From: Pseudomonas cavernicola
Lineage (GTDB): Bacteria; Pseudomonadota; Gammaproteobacteria; Pseudomonadales; Pseudomonadaceae
DNA: 64,000 nt
Direction of reading: 5' to 3'
Assembly (NCBI RefSeq): GCF_003596405.1
Contig: NZ_QYUR01000002.1
Coordinates: forward strand, 1-64,000
Shown here: positions 10,201-19,159 of the stretch, piece by piece
How positions within the stretch are numbered: the first letter of the stretch is position 1
How the letters are laid out: every line of letters starts with the position of its first letter
The notes under the pieces: model-generated
Database searches by the model: none
The model's input: the letters and a program-made list of their open reading frames with translations, nothing else
What the model was told of the DNA's origin: nothing
Made by a program: the position numbers and the translations under genes

Positions 10201-10342
10201 TATTGGCCTGGTGATCGCCACCGGTATGTCGGTCGGCACCCTGTTCACCCTGTTCGTTCTGCCCTGCGTCTACAGCTTGCTGGCCAAGCCGGATGCGCCG
10301 GCAACAGTAGAACAGCAACCCAAACCGGTATCGACCCACTAA
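7277..10342 (+). CDS. mexW: RND multidrug efflux inner-membrane transporter, MexW type
   Basis: Proton-driven inner-membrane pump of the HAE1/AcrB superfamily, 1021 residues, a normal length. The first segment DPFIRRPVLATVVSLLIILLG is the first transmembrane helix. Two large periplasmic domains separate helix groups, and the proton-relay pair D400-D401 lies in GLVVDDAIVVVEN in the fourth helix. Further helices follow near residues 850-1000 (YVTFGLALALIFLVLAAQFE and onward). It pairs with the adaptor gene 28 bases upstream. No outer-membrane channel gene follows; MexVW of P. aeruginosa is known to use OprM from another locus, and the same is inferred here. A terminator follows the stop. Confidence 0.92.
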   Translation: MAFTDPFIRRPVLATVVSLLIILLGFQAFSKLTIRQYPQMENALITVTTAYPGANAETIQGYITQPLQQSLASAEGIDYMTSLSRQNVSVVSIYARIGSDSDRLFTELLAKANEVKNQLPQDAEDPVLSKEAADASALMYISFYSDELSNPQITDYLSRVIQPKLATLPGMAEAEILGNQVFAMRLWLDPVKLAAYGITASDVNDAVRKNNFLSAAGEMKGQYVVTSINASTDLKSAEAFAAIPVKTVGDSRVLIGDVARVEMGAENYDSISSFDGIPSVYIAIKGTPSANPLDVIKEVRKLLPELEAQLPPNLKVSIAYDATLFIQASIDEVVKTLFEAVLIVIVVVFLFLGAFRSVLIPVITIPLSMIGVMFFMQLMGYSINLLTLLAMVLAIGLVVDDAIVVVENIHRHIEEGKTPFDAAIEGAREIAVPVVSMTITLAAVYAPIGFLEGLTGALFKEFALTLAGAVIISGIVALTLSPMMCAKLLRHDENPTGLAHKLDVLFERLKQRYQRALHGTLNTRPVVVVFAVIVMCLIPALLYFTKSELAPDEDQGIVFLMATAPQPTNLNYLNAYTAEFVKIFKEFPEYYSSFQINGFNGVQAGIGGFLLKPWSERERTQMELLQEVQGKLSEIPGLQIFGFNLPSLPGTGEGLPFQFVVNTPNDYESLLQVTEKIKQRAEASGKFAFLDVDLAFDKPEVVVDIDRAKAAQMGVSMEDLGLTLATLLGEGEINRFTIDGRSYKVIAQVERAYRDNPGWLSNYYVKNASGEMLPLSTLIKVHDQARPTQLNQFQQLNSAIIQGVPMVSMGEAIETVRQIAEEEAPRGFAFDYAGASRQYVQEGSALYVTFGLALALIFLVLAAQFESFRDPLVILVTVPLSICGALIPLFLGFSSMNIYTQVGLVTLIGLITKHGILIVEFANQLRREKGLSPRAAVEEAASIRLRPVLMTTAAMVFGMVPLILASGAGAVSRFDIGLVIATGMSVGTLFTLFVLPCVYSLLAKPDAPATVEQQPKPVSTH

Positions 10343-10356
10343 TCGAGCCCAACAAA

Positions 10357-10382
10357 AGCCCCGCACATGCGGGGCTGTTTGT
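10357..10382. terminator. Terminator between mexW and the convergent small gene
   Basis: AGCCCCGC (10358-10365) pairs with GCGGGGCT (10370-10377) around an ACAT loop. T-rich sequence follows on the plus strand and TTTTG on the minus strand, so it can stop both convergent operons. Confidence 0.8.
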
Positions 10383-10422
10383 TTAAGCACGAATTGTTTC
10401 CGCGCGAAAGAACAGCTCAGTT

Positions 10423-10644
10423 CTACCGCGTCCCACCTTGGGACAGGCCAAACATCAGCAACAGCAGATCTTGATCCGGGCGCAGCTGCACTTTGGCTTT
10501 GACGTTAGCCGGCACAGGACAAAGACCGAGTCCGTTCTGTGCACTCAGCACCTCCGGGCCAGGCTCATGCCAGGCCGCGACGGCAAGGGAAGCCACACCT
10601 AAGGCTCCTACGAGGAACAAACCTCGTGCGATTTCTAGCTTCAT
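10423..10644 (-). CDS. Small exported or membrane-anchored hypothetical protein
   Basis: A 73-residue protein starting MKLEIARGLFLVGALGVASL, an N-terminal hydrophobic helix ending AVAAWHEPG, so secreted or anchored. The mature part has one Cys (GLCPVPANVKAKV) and no recognised domain. The ATG at 10644 is chosen over the longer frame to 10722 because it gives a clean signal peptide and overlaps the InaA stop as ATGA, a sign of translational coupling. A small gene sits at the same place beside inaA in P. aeruginosa (PA4377 region, from memory). Function unknown; the context suggests a role in the cell envelope. Confidence 0.65.
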   Translation of the reverse strand: MKLEIARGLFLVGALGVASLAVAAWHEPGPEVLSAQNGLGLCPVPANVKAKVQLRPDQDLLLLMFGLSQGGTR

Positions 10645-11360
10645 GATTGCAACCCCTTGATAGCGCTGCCAAACGCTGTCTGGTAACCGTAGATCAGTTG
10701 TTGCCAATCCGCTGAATTCCACGACGAATGGCGCCTTAGCTGCCGCAAATCGTGGCGAGCCGCACGCTGTTTGCTCAAGCGACGTCGAGCCTTCTCCAGA
10801 TCCAGTAGCGCCACGTCCACCTGAGCCGTGGCGCCCTCACCCGTGACCCGCACGAATATATGCTTGGCATACAGGCAACTATGCTGCCAATGGCCAAGGT
10901 GCAAGCGCGCAAGCATGGCACCCAACGCCTGCAACAATTTTTGATGCAGTTGCTCGCCATAGTGCTCACGGCCACCGTTGGCGTACCAGTTGTCGACCTC
11001 CTGAAAGCCGTCCAACGCCGCCGTTACCAGCAGTCCGCGCCAGCTTTTATCCGCACTGCGCAATGCACCGCAATACATCACCTCGGGGACCTGTACCCCG
11101 AGCCGGCGAAAACCTTCCAGGGCGTCACGCTCACGCAGCACCGTCGGCCGTCCAAAAGGATGCCGCAGGCTGCGATAGAGATGTCCTACTTGGCGCTTGG
11201 CATACAACAATTTCCCGTCCGCGCCGTGGACTCGCTGTACGCCACTCTCGCCGCCACGCCGCTGATTCGGCTCCTCAACCCATTCGCCGTGCTGTTGCCA
11301 CCACTGTTCGAACTGCTCCGGTGGGGCAAATGTCGGAGTCGAATACAGCGCTTCGGTCAT
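10641..11360 (-). CDS. inaA: InaA family LPS kinase-like protein
   Basis: A 239-residue protein of the InaA / WaaP-Kdo kinase-like group, cytoplasmic, thought to act on lipopolysaccharide core or related envelope sugars. A kinase-like catalytic region is visible in LHLGHWQHSCLYAKHIFVR, followed by VDVALLDLEKARRR, where the usual Mg-binding DFG-type motif is replaced by DLEK. It lies 6 bases after the methyltransferase gene and overlaps the small exported gene by 4 bases, so the three form one operon downstream of colS. In P. putida the equivalent genes near colRS are reported to belong to the ColR regulon (from memory). The substrate is unknown. Confidence 0.85.
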   Translation of the reverse strand: MTEALYSTPTFAPPEQFEQWWQQHGEWVEEPNQRRGGESGVQRVHGADGKLLYAKRQVGHLYRSLRHPFGRPTVLRERDALEGFRRLGVQVPEVMYCGALRSADKSWRGLLVTAALDGFQEVDNWYANGGREHYGEQLHQKLLQALGAMLARLHLGHWQHSCLYAKHIFVRVTGEGATAQVDVALLDLEKARRRLSKQRAARHDLRQLRRHSSWNSADWQQLIYGYQTAFGSAIKGLQS

Positions 11361-11366
11361 GCTCCA

Positions 11367-12047
11367 TTACCTTTTACGCAATACATAAACCCGCCACATG
11401 GCGTACAGCGGTATGAAGTCCAAATGCTCCTGAACCTGGAAGCCCGCCTGGCGGAACTCTGCCTCAACGGTCGCTGCCGGGATCACGAAACGATTTTGGT
11501 AACCTGCCTCGCCACGCTCAGCCTGCCGCCGTTTTTCCATACGTTTGCGCTTCCAGGCCTTGTAGTTGCCATCGACCCACAGCGAAACGATCAAGCTATC
11601 GCGCGTTACCCGTTTGCATTCGCGCAGCAGCGTGAGGCGGTGCTCGGCATCACCCACATGGTGCAGCAAGCGCATACAGAAAATGCTGTCCACCGAGTTG
11701 TCTGGTAGATCAATGGCGAATGCCGAGGTCTGCAAAGGCCGCACCCGCTTGACCACTTCGGCTGGTTGAGCCGCACAGGCGATTTTCAGCATGTCCGCCG
11801 AATTGTCAGCGCCGATGATCACGCGGTTGGGCTTTTCCGCCAGCGTCGGCCAGAAACGTCCTGCGCCACACGGCAGATCCAGCACCAGACCTGGTTCACT
11901 CGCCAGAGTCAGAGCACGGCGCGCCAAGTTCTGATCACGCCAGTTCGATAACTTGCGCCAGCCGCCGTCCTGATGCTTGCGCAGATACTCTTGAGCATGT
12001 CCCTGGTCGTACTTGCTGGAAAACTCGAGATCAATCTGGCTCTTCAT
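11367..12047 (-). CDS. Class I SAM-dependent methyltransferase
   Basis: A 226-residue methyltransferase. The SAM-binding motif I is LVLDLPCGAGRFWPTL, followed by the acidic strand IIGADNSADML and a motif-IV-like region (DNSVDSIFCMRLLHHV). The ATG at 12047 is chosen because AGGAA lies 9 bases upstream. The in-frame ATG at 12056 abuts that site too closely, and the longer frame to 12200 would run into the promoter region. It leads the operon with inaA and the small exported gene. A candidate ColR box lies 69 bases upstream. The substrate cannot be told; an LPS-related role is inferred from the neighbours. Confidence 0.85.
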   Translation of the reverse strand: MKSQIDLEFSSKYDQGHAQEYLRKHQDGGWRKLSNWRDQNLARRALTLASEPGLVLDLPCGAGRFWPTLAEKPNRVIIGADNSADMLKIACAAQPAEVVKRVRPLQTSAFAIDLPDNSVDSIFCMRLLHHVGDAEHRLTLLRECKRVTRDSLIVSLWVDGNYKAWKRKRMEKRRQAERGEAGYQNRFVIPAATVEAEFRQAGFQVQEHLDFIPLYAMWRVYVLRKR

Positions 12048-12115
12048 GGGGGCCATTTCCTGAGGATGATGGACCGACCATAAACAACTCGCCGTCAACA
12101 CCAGGTCAACGCCAT

Positions 12116-12131
12116 GTGAAAATTCCGTCAA
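12116..12131 (-). promoter_or_regulatory. Candidate ColR binding site upstream of methyltransferase-inaA operon
   Basis: On the minus strand the sequence is TTGACGGAATTTTCAC. Compared with the published ColR consensus as I recall it, YYNASNNYTTTTTSAC, 14 of 16 positions agree; the two mismatches are at positions 8 and 9. It lies 69 bases before the methyltransferase start. Confidence 0.5.
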
Positions 12132-12247
12132 ATGCTTCGCGCGACTAGCGGCGCAGGCCTTCGACTGACGCAAAGAAAATAAGTTGCGGAACTCAATCAA
12201 TCACCCGCAACACTCGCACTCAGACCAAGGTTACAGGTAGATGAAAT

Positions 12248-13528
12248 CTAAACCGGTTCAGCGCCCAACTTGACCAGGAACCGGCATCCGCGCGGCTCTA
12301 CCGCTGCGAGGCTGACTACCCAGCCTTGGCTTTCGCAGATTCGCTGCACCAGCGATAAGCCCAGGCCTAAGCCATCACCACGCTGGCTACCGCCGCGCAC
12401 AAAGGGTTGGAACATGGCTTCGCGCTCGCTCTCGGGAATGCCAACGCCGCTGTCTTCGACGATAAAGCCGTCGCTCCGCAGGCTCAGGCTGATCCGCCCG
12501 GTGTCGGTGTAATGCAGGGCATTGCGCAGTAAATTCCCCATCACCGCACGCAAAAAGGTCGCGTTAAAGCGGCCATTCGACATCTCGCCAGGCTGGTAGT
12601 CGAACTGCAACCCCTTGCTCTCGATCGGCACACGCCACTGCTCCGCCAGCTCATCCGCCACCGCGTTCAAGCTGAGCGCAGGTGCCGTGCTGGCATCTTC
12701 ATGCTGAGCACGCGCGAGCAGGAAGAAGGTTTGCACCAGGTCTCGCATTTCTTCGCAGGCCCGTGCAATGCGCTGCACTTGTGCGCGGGCACGTGGATCC
12801 AATTCGGTATTCACCAGCAGCAACTCGCAGGAACTGGCCAGCACCATCAAGGGCGTACGCAACTCATGGCTGACATCGCTGGTAAACAAGCGCTCGCGGG
12901 TCAGCGCATGGCGCAGCAGACCGAGCGTGGCATCGAAGGCGGCGGCTAACTGCCCGACCTCATCGGCGGCATAATCCTGCTCCAAGGGTGGCGCCATGGC
13001 CAACAGCTGATCCCGATGACGAACCTGGCGGGAGAGGCGTACCACCGGTTCGATCACCTTGCGCGCCAGCAGCCAGCCCAGCACTATCGCCAAGCCAATG
13101 CTCAGCAGAAAGCCGATCAGCACCACGGCGAAGAGCACCCGCTCACGCTCCTCAAACCCGCTCTGATCCTGTAGCAACACATAGCGGCGGCCGTCCACCT
13201 CGCGCACAAACGCGTGATACGACAACTCATCGCGAAATACCTCATGAAAGCCCGGCGCCAGCTCTTTGAGATCTTCCGGCAAGGTGAACTCTTCACGGCC
13301 GCCCGAGAAGTAGAACAGCTGCTCCGGCTCTGGGCGCAAACGCCATTCGTCCATGCTCTCCATCTGCAGTAAGCGATCCAGATCACCACCCAGTTCGCTG
13401 GAGAGCAGCTTTTCTTCGACGATATGCACGGTTTCGACGATCCCCAAGGCAAAGGCGCCCGCCACTAGCGAGGTCATCAGCACAAAGGCAATCACGATCC
13501 GTCGTGACAGGCTTTGCTTAAACTCCAT
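12248..13528 (-). CDS. colS: Sensor histidine kinase ColS
   Basis: Inner-membrane sensor kinase of the ColRS system, 426 residues. Two membrane helices (about 11-33 and 132-153) flank a periplasmic loop holding H35, E38, H95, E96 and the ExxE pair E126/E129. ColS of P. putida is reported to sense Fe3+ and Zn2+ through an ExxE motif, and these residues match that arrangement. HAMP and HisKA follow, with the phosphorylated His in DVSHELRTPL (H221), then the ATPase motifs (VEDSGVGIPE, GDGLGLGLSLVQRI). The ATG at 13528 overlaps the colR stop, so the two are translationally coupled. The system is known to protect the outer membrane from metal and other stress. Confidence 0.93.
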   Translation of the reverse strand: MEFKQSLSRRIVIAFVLMTSLVAGAFALGIVETVHIVEEKLLSSELGGDLDRLLQMESMDEWRLRPEPEQLFYFSGGREEFTLPEDLKELAPGFHEVFRDELSYHAFVREVDGRRYVLLQDQSGFEERERVLFAVVLIGFLLSIGLAIVLGWLLARKVIEPVVRLSRQVRHRDQLLAMAPPLEQDYAADEVGQLAAAFDATLGLLRHALTRERLFTSDVSHELRTPLMVLASSCELLLVNTELDPRARAQVQRIARACEEMRDLVQTFFLLARAQHEDASTAPALSLNAVADELAEQWRVPIESKGLQFDYQPGEMSNGRFNATFLRAVMGNLLRNALHYTDTGRISLSLRSDGFIVEDSGVGIPESEREAMFQPFVRGGSQRGDGLGLGLSLVQRICESQGWVVSLAAVEPRGCRFLVKLGAEPV

Positions 13529-14201
13529 CGTTCGCCTCCGCCAGGCGATAACCCACACCATGCACGGTCTGCAGCAGCGGTGTGGCGAAGGGTTTGTCGA
13601 TCACCTGACGCAGTTGGTGGACGTGGCTGCGCAGGCTGTCGCTGTCCGGGCAGTCATCCCCCCACAATGCCTCTTCTAACACCTCCCGGCGCAACACATG
13701 AGGACTTTTCTGCATCAGCGTGGCGAGCAGTTTGAGACCGATCGGGTTGAGTTTGAGCGTCCGCCCACCCCGGCTGACCTGCAGCGTATCGAGGTCGTAG
13801 GTCAGATCCCCCACCTGCAGGCTGCGCCGCCCGCCGCCTTGGGCGCGGCGCAAAACCGCCTCGATGCGCGCCGCCAATTCGGAGAGGGCAAAGGGCTTCA
13901 GCAGGTAATCGTCGGCACCGGAGCGAAAGCCCTGCAGACGGTCATCCAGCTGATCACGCGCGGTGAGCATAATCACCGGAGTATCGCGCCGCGCCTCCTC
14001 GCGCAGACGTTTGCAGAGGGTGTAACCGTCCATCCCGGGCAACATGATATCGAGCACAATCAGATCGTAATGCTCGGTCGCCGCCAGGTGCAGACCGGAC
14101 AAGCCATCCTGCGCACAGTCCACGGTATAACCTTTCATGCCCAGGTAGTCGGCCAGGTTGGCCAGAATGTCGCGATTATCTTCGACTAACAAAATTCGCA
14201 T
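13518..14201 (-). CDS. colR: Response regulator ColR (OmpR/PhoB family)
   Basis: DNA-binding response regulator of 227 residues. The receiver domain has the acidic pocket at E7/D8, phosphoacceptor D51 (LIVLDIMLPGMDG) and the lysine in YLLKPF. The winged-helix domain ends HQLRQVIDKPF...TVHGVGYRL. It begins at ATG 14201 and overlaps colS by 11 bases. The strong likeness to ColR of P. putida and P. aeruginosa, plus its partner, makes the assignment secure. It is divergent from the PAP2 gene, and the 336-base gap between them holds a good ColR box, which suggests it controls that neighbour. Confidence 0.94.
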   Translation of the reverse strand: MRILLVEDNRDILANLADYLGMKGYTVDCAQDGLSGLHLAATEHYDLIVLDIMLPGMDGYTLCKRLREEARRDTPVIMLTARDQLDDRLQGFRSGADDYLLKPFALSELAARIEAVLRRAQGGGRRSLQVGDLTYDLDTLQVSRGGRTLKLNPIGLKLLATLMQKSPHVLRREVLEEALWGDDCPDSDSLRSHVHQLRQVIDKPFATPLLQTVHGVGYRLAEANDGV

Positions 14202-14279
14202 CAGCGCTCCTCATTGTGCGCTGACTTCCCGCGCAGCATGGACCGACTTTAACTCGAAGCCCCTTCGAACCAAGCCGGT

Positions 14280-14295
14280 TTGACACTTTTTTCAC
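14280..14295 (+). promoter_or_regulatory. Candidate ColR binding site upstream of PAP2 gene
   Basis: TTGACACTTTTTTCAC agrees at all 16 positions with the ColR consensus as I recall it (YYNASNNYTTTTTSAC). It lies in the divergent gap between colR and the PAP2 gene (14202-14537), 242 bases before the PAP2 start. I see no other clear signal in that gap. Confidence 0.65.
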
Positions 14296-14537
14296 ACTTG
14301 ATTCACGTCGGGACGACAGGCCTCTCCGCAGACTGCCGCCCCATCGTGCTCTGACTTCGCTGACTGTCGCCGCTGCGCACCACCGCGCTACGCGAACTGT
14401 GGCTGCTGTTAGCGGCGTGACTGGCCGGCGTCCTTCGCATCGACTGGTTGCAGCTACTCGCTGAAAAGCATAACCCGCTATACCCACACCGCCCCGACAC
14501 GGCGTCGGGCCTCTTCGCTCACAGTCTGGACTCAACC

Positions 14538-15284
14538 ATGCCGTCGACTCCTGCTCGCAGTGACTCACCACCCCTGAATCTTTGGCTCTGCCTGGGCCTG
14601 CCACTGGCCATCATGGCCCTGCTGCTAATCGTAGAACCCACAGGCCTGGACTTCGCCATCGCCAATCTGGCCTATGAGCCTGGCGCGGGCTTTATCGGGC
14701 GGCATAGTGCCTTCCTCGAAGATGTCCTGCACGACCGCGCCAAACAGGCGGTGATCGCGTTCGCCGTACTGTCGATCCTCGCTCTACTGGCAAGTCTGTT
14801 CCTTGAGCGCCTCAAGCCTATGCGCCGACAGCTCGGCTATGTGGTACTGGCCATGGCGCTGTCCACCAGCTTCGTTACGCCGATGAAAGCCGTGACGGCC
14901 GTGCAGTGCCCATGGAGCCTTAGCCAGTTTGGCGGAAAGGAAACCTACAGCTCACTGCTCAGCCCGCGCCCGCCCACCGATAAGCCAGGCTGCTGCTGGC
15001 CGGGCGGCCACGCCGCGGCAGGTTTCACGCTGTTCGTGTTGTTCTTTGTCTGGCGTGACCGCCGGCCGCGCCTGGCACGAGCTGGGCTGGTCTTCGCGCT
15101 GACCCTGGGCAGCGTGTTCTCCATCGGCCGGATGCTGCAAGGCGCGCACTTTTTCTCGCATAACCTGTGGACTGCGCTGTTCTGCTGGCTGATCTGCCTG
15201 GGCTCGTACTACGCCGTACTCTACCGCCCCGCTCGGCAAGAGCACGCCGTTCAAGCCTTGAGTGAACCCAGCCAGCCAGCCTGA
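14538..15284 (+). CDS. PAP2 superfamily membrane phosphatase
   Basis: A 248-residue integral membrane protein with about five hydrophobic helices. The PAP2/lipid phosphatase motifs are recognisable: CCWPGGHAAAGF (residues 152-163, in place of PSGH) and GRMLQGAHFFSHNLW (197-211) with the catalytic-type His 204 and 208. Such enzymes remove phosphate from lipid A, undecaprenyl diphosphate or phospholipids in the outer leaflet of the inner membrane. The ATG at 14538 is preferred to the in-frame start at 14448 because it directly precedes the first helix. It is divergent from colR with a ColR box between them, so regulation by ColR and an envelope role are inferred. Confidence 0.85.
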   Translation: MPSTPARSDSPPLNLWLCLGLPLAIMALLLIVEPTGLDFAIANLAYEPGAGFIGRHSAFLEDVLHDRAKQAVIAFAVLSILALLASLFLERLKPMRRQLGYVVLAMALSTSFVTPMKAVTAVQCPWSLSQFGGKETYSSLLSPRPPTDKPGCCWPGGHAAAGFTLFVLFFVWRDRRPRLARAGLVFALTLGSVFSIGRMLQGAHFFSHNLWTALFCWLICLGSYYAVLYRPARQEHAVQALSEPSQPA

Positions 15285-15549
15285 ATCGGACGCTCCAACA
15301 CCCTTCCTTTCAGTCGGCACGCGGATGACCTTTGTAGCGTCCCCGCGTGTTGACTCGACCCTTGCCCGCCCTGGTTTCGCCGTGGCTGCCGCTGGCGAAA
15401 CTCCCCCGCACGAGTGCACAACCCCGCCTTGGCCCAGCGCGGTCAGCAGTGCTGTCCGCCGACTTAGCCAGCCCTCTCAGTTCTCCAACCCACGATAAAT
15501 CCAGTTTCCCCCACTGAGTTCGCCAGCCCAGCCGCGATTCGCGCCCATA
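15285..15549. other. Intergenic stretch with one hairpin
   Basis: No credible gene is visible between the PAP2 gene and the groEL terminator. There is one perfect 8-bp inverted repeat, GTTTCGCC (15374-15381) with GGCGAAAC (15394-15401), not followed by a T-run. Short frames here lack initiation signals and recognisable sequence. Confidence 0.4.
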
Positions 15550-15578
15550 AAAAAGCCCCGCACTAGGCGGGGCTTTTT
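15550..15578 (-). terminator. Terminator of groES-groEL
   Basis: AAAAAGCCCCGC and GGCGGGGCTTTTT form a strong stem around ACTA. It lies 36 bases beyond the groEL stop. The A-run and T-run on both sides mean it can also work for the PAP2 transcript. Confidence 0.85.
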
Positions 15579-15613
15579 CTACCACTTGGATCAGACCATA
15601 AGGGCTGGTCGGC

Positions 15614-17269
<1,656 letters not shown>

Positions 17270-17316
17270 TCAATTCGTTTCGGTGGAACGGAATTCGTAG
17301 CGACGATGCGCTGAAA

Positions 17317-17610
17317 TCAGTCTTCAACAACGGCCAGGATTTCGTTCTCGCTCATTACCAGCAGGTCTTCGCCGTCAACCTTGATGGTGTTGCTGCCGGA
17401 GTAAGGACCGAATACCACCTTGTCACCCACTTTCACGGCCAGCGGACGCACTTCACCGCTGTCCAGCACGCGGCCGGTACCCACAGCGAGGATCTCGCCA
17501 CGGTTCGGCTTTTCAGCAGCGGAACCCGGCAGAACGATGCCACCAGCGGTTTTCGATTCTTCTTCACTGCGACGGATAACGACGCGGTCATGCAGAGGAC
17601 GAAGCTTCAT
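17317..17610 (-). CDS. groES: Co-chaperonin GroES (10 kDa)
   Basis: Heptameric lid of the GroEL chamber. The 97-residue protein starts [14 protein letters not shown] and carries the mobile-loop region [13 protein letters not shown], all typical. The ATG at 17610 is chosen because the upstream extension to 17754 is not GroES-like and lies in the promoter leader. It is first in the groES-groEL operon. A sigma32-like promoter lies about 147 bases upstream, which fits heat-shock control. Confidence 0.97.
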   Translation of the reverse strand: MKLRPLHDRVVIRRSEEESKTAGGIVLPGSAAEKPNRGEILAVGTGRVLDSGEVRPLAVKVGDKVVFGPYSGSNTIKVDGEDLLVMSENEILAVVED

Positions 17611-17756
17611 TGTCGATCTCTCCCAAGTAAGGTGGTTTAAAGCCGCCGGTTTATACACCAGCTGGTTAACACATCCGGCGTTGCCGGTTGCGGCCCGCAG
17701 GGCGGACCGCAGAAGACTGACTGTCGTAACCGACAGCGGACCTTGCGGTGACAACT

Positions 17757-17784
17757 ACATAAGGGCGGACAAGGGCATTTCAAG
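17757..17784 (-). promoter_or_regulatory. Sigma32-like heat-shock promoter of groES-groEL
   Basis: On the minus strand a perfect CTTGAAA (17784-17778) is followed after 13 bases by CCTTATGT (17764-17757). The sigma32 consensus is CTTGAAA, 13-15 bases, CCCCATNT, so the -35 is exact and the -10 matches at 6 of 8. The distance to the groES start leaves a leader of roughly 140 bases. Confidence 0.65.
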
Positions 17785-17802
17785 GGTGGTCGCGAAAAAT
17801 CT

Positions 17803-18255
17803 TTAGGAGTCGCGGTGCTCAAACTCGCCTTCAATGACGTTCGGCCGAGTCTGACCGGAGCGCGCTTGCAGGTCATCGGCAAAGGCCCGTTGGCGCATGG
17901 CCTGATCGACCGCACGCTGGCGCAATTTATTCACCAGCAGACGACGGGTAAACGGCAGCAGGCAGAGCAAGCCGAAGATGTCGCTGATAAACCCCGGCAA
18001 CAGGAGCAGACCGCCACCGACCGCAATCAGCAGACCTTCGAGCATTTCCTGCTCGGGCAACTCGCCCCGCGCCAGACGCTCACGGGCGCGCCAGGCAGTA
18101 GCGACCCCAGCCACCCGCAGCAGCACACTGCCAAGCACGGCACTACCGATAATCAACAGCAAGGTCGGCAACACGCCGATGACACTGCCGACTTTGATCA
18201 GCACGGCCAGTTCGATCAGCGGAAACAGAAGAAGAAGGAACAGAAAAGCGCGCAT
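17803..18255 (-). CDS. fxsA: FxsA family membrane protein
   Basis: A 150-residue inner-membrane protein. Hydrophobic segments at residues about 3-20, 24-48 and 75-98 (LLIAVGGGLLLLPGFISDIFGLL) fit the FxsA family, whose E. coli member relieves exclusion of phage T7 when overproduced. The charged C-terminus is cytoplasmic. The ATG at 18255 has AGGA 9 bases upstream; the in-frame TTG at 18258 is less likely. It lies just upstream of groES in the same orientation, as in P. aeruginosa; the groES promoter overlaps the end of this region. Physiological role unknown. Confidence 0.88.
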   Translation of the reverse strand: MRAFLFLLLLFPLIELAVLIKVGSVIGVLPTLLLIIGSAVLGSVLLRVAGVATAWRARERLARGELPEQEMLEGLLIAVGGGLLLLPGFISDIFGLLCLLPFTRRLLVNKLRQRAVDQAMRQRAFADDLQARSGQTRPNVIEGEFEHRDS

Positions 18256-18321
18256 CAAAACAATCCTTGGGCGGAAGAAGGACTTCCAATACTGGTTAAG
18301 TAATGGCGTAACAGGGCAAAT

Positions 18322-19053
18322 TCAAGCCTGCACCGCCCCGCCGGTCGGCCAAACTTCGGCTCGCGCCAGTGCTACCAAGGCCTGGCGCACGGCACCGGGA
18401 TTACCGCAAACCTCGGGAAATGCCAGCCAATACAGCGCCTGACCGATGCGCAGGTGAAAGCCTTCGCTGTCGATCCCGGCCAGTTGCGCCGCCGGTTCAC
18501 GCGGCAAACCAGCCAGTTCGACGTAATGGGCGATGGCATTGGCATGATCACTGTTCATGTGCTCGACCATGCTCAGCTCCGTCGCACCGGCGAAAGGGTT
18601 GGCCAAGGTGACGCTATTAATCCAGTGGATGGCGCCGAAACCGCCGATATAGCGAGCGCGCACCGGCTCCAGGACCCAGAAATCGAAGTCATGCGCCTGG
18701 TGGTAGCCCTGCGAGTTGGGGAAATAGCGGTAATAGCGCTCAGCCGCCGCGGCGATAGCCACGTCATCGGTCAACTGGCGAGCTTGCGCCAGCAAGGTCA
18801 GGCGGCCAACGGCCTGCACATCTTCCGCGCCACGCTCGCCGACCAACAGCGAACATTTGGGCTCGAGTTGCAGATTGTGGGTGTGCTGAGCGATGCGGCT
18901 GATCAGGATCAACGGCTGGCCCTGCTCGTCCAGACAGTACGGCACCACCGATCCGAAAGGGTAGCCAGGCATGGCTTTGGACTGGGTAGAGAGCACTCCC
19001 CGGTATTCCTTGAGTAGCAATTCTCGGGCATGCTTGCCGGCTTTCACGCTCAC
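18322..19053 (-). CDS. HugZ family protein (pyridoxamine-phosphate-oxidase fold, heme-related)
   Basis: A 243-residue cytoplasmic protein with an N-terminal PNPOx-like split barrel (LISRIAQHTHNL, CSLLVGERG) and a C-terminal DUF2470-type domain with VEHMNSDHANAIAHYVE, the HMNxDH region typical of HugZ-like proteins. Family members bind or degrade heme. The start is GTG at 19053, giving VSVKAGKHARELLLKEYRG; GAGGGG lies 8 bases upstream. The longer frame to 19272 is rejected because it overlaps the divergent SDR gene. The 106-base gap to that gene must hold both promoters. Confidence 0.82.
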   Translation of the reverse strand: MSVKAGKHARELLLKEYRGVLSTQSKAMPGYPFGSVVPYCLDEQGQPLILISRIAQHTHNLQLEPKCSLLVGERGAEDVQAVGRLTLLAQARQLTDDVAIAAAAERYYRYFPNSQGYHQAHDFDFWVLEPVRARYIGGFGAIHWINSVTLANPFAGATELSMVEHMNSDHANAIAHYVELAGLPREPAAQLAGIDSEGFHLRIGQALYWLAFPEVCGNPGAVRQALVALARAEVWPTGGAVQA

Positions 19054-19159
19054 CTTATGACCCCTCGCAAAGAATTCGTCGAAAACGGACAGGCGCTCAG
19101 CATAACGATTCGTAGCGCCAGCGGGGGTAACAACCGACACACCTTTGAGGGGATTTGGC

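Noticed and set aside
17611..17754. N-terminal extension of GroES
   Set aside because: GroES normally begins MKLRPLHDR; the extension covers the leader and promoter side.
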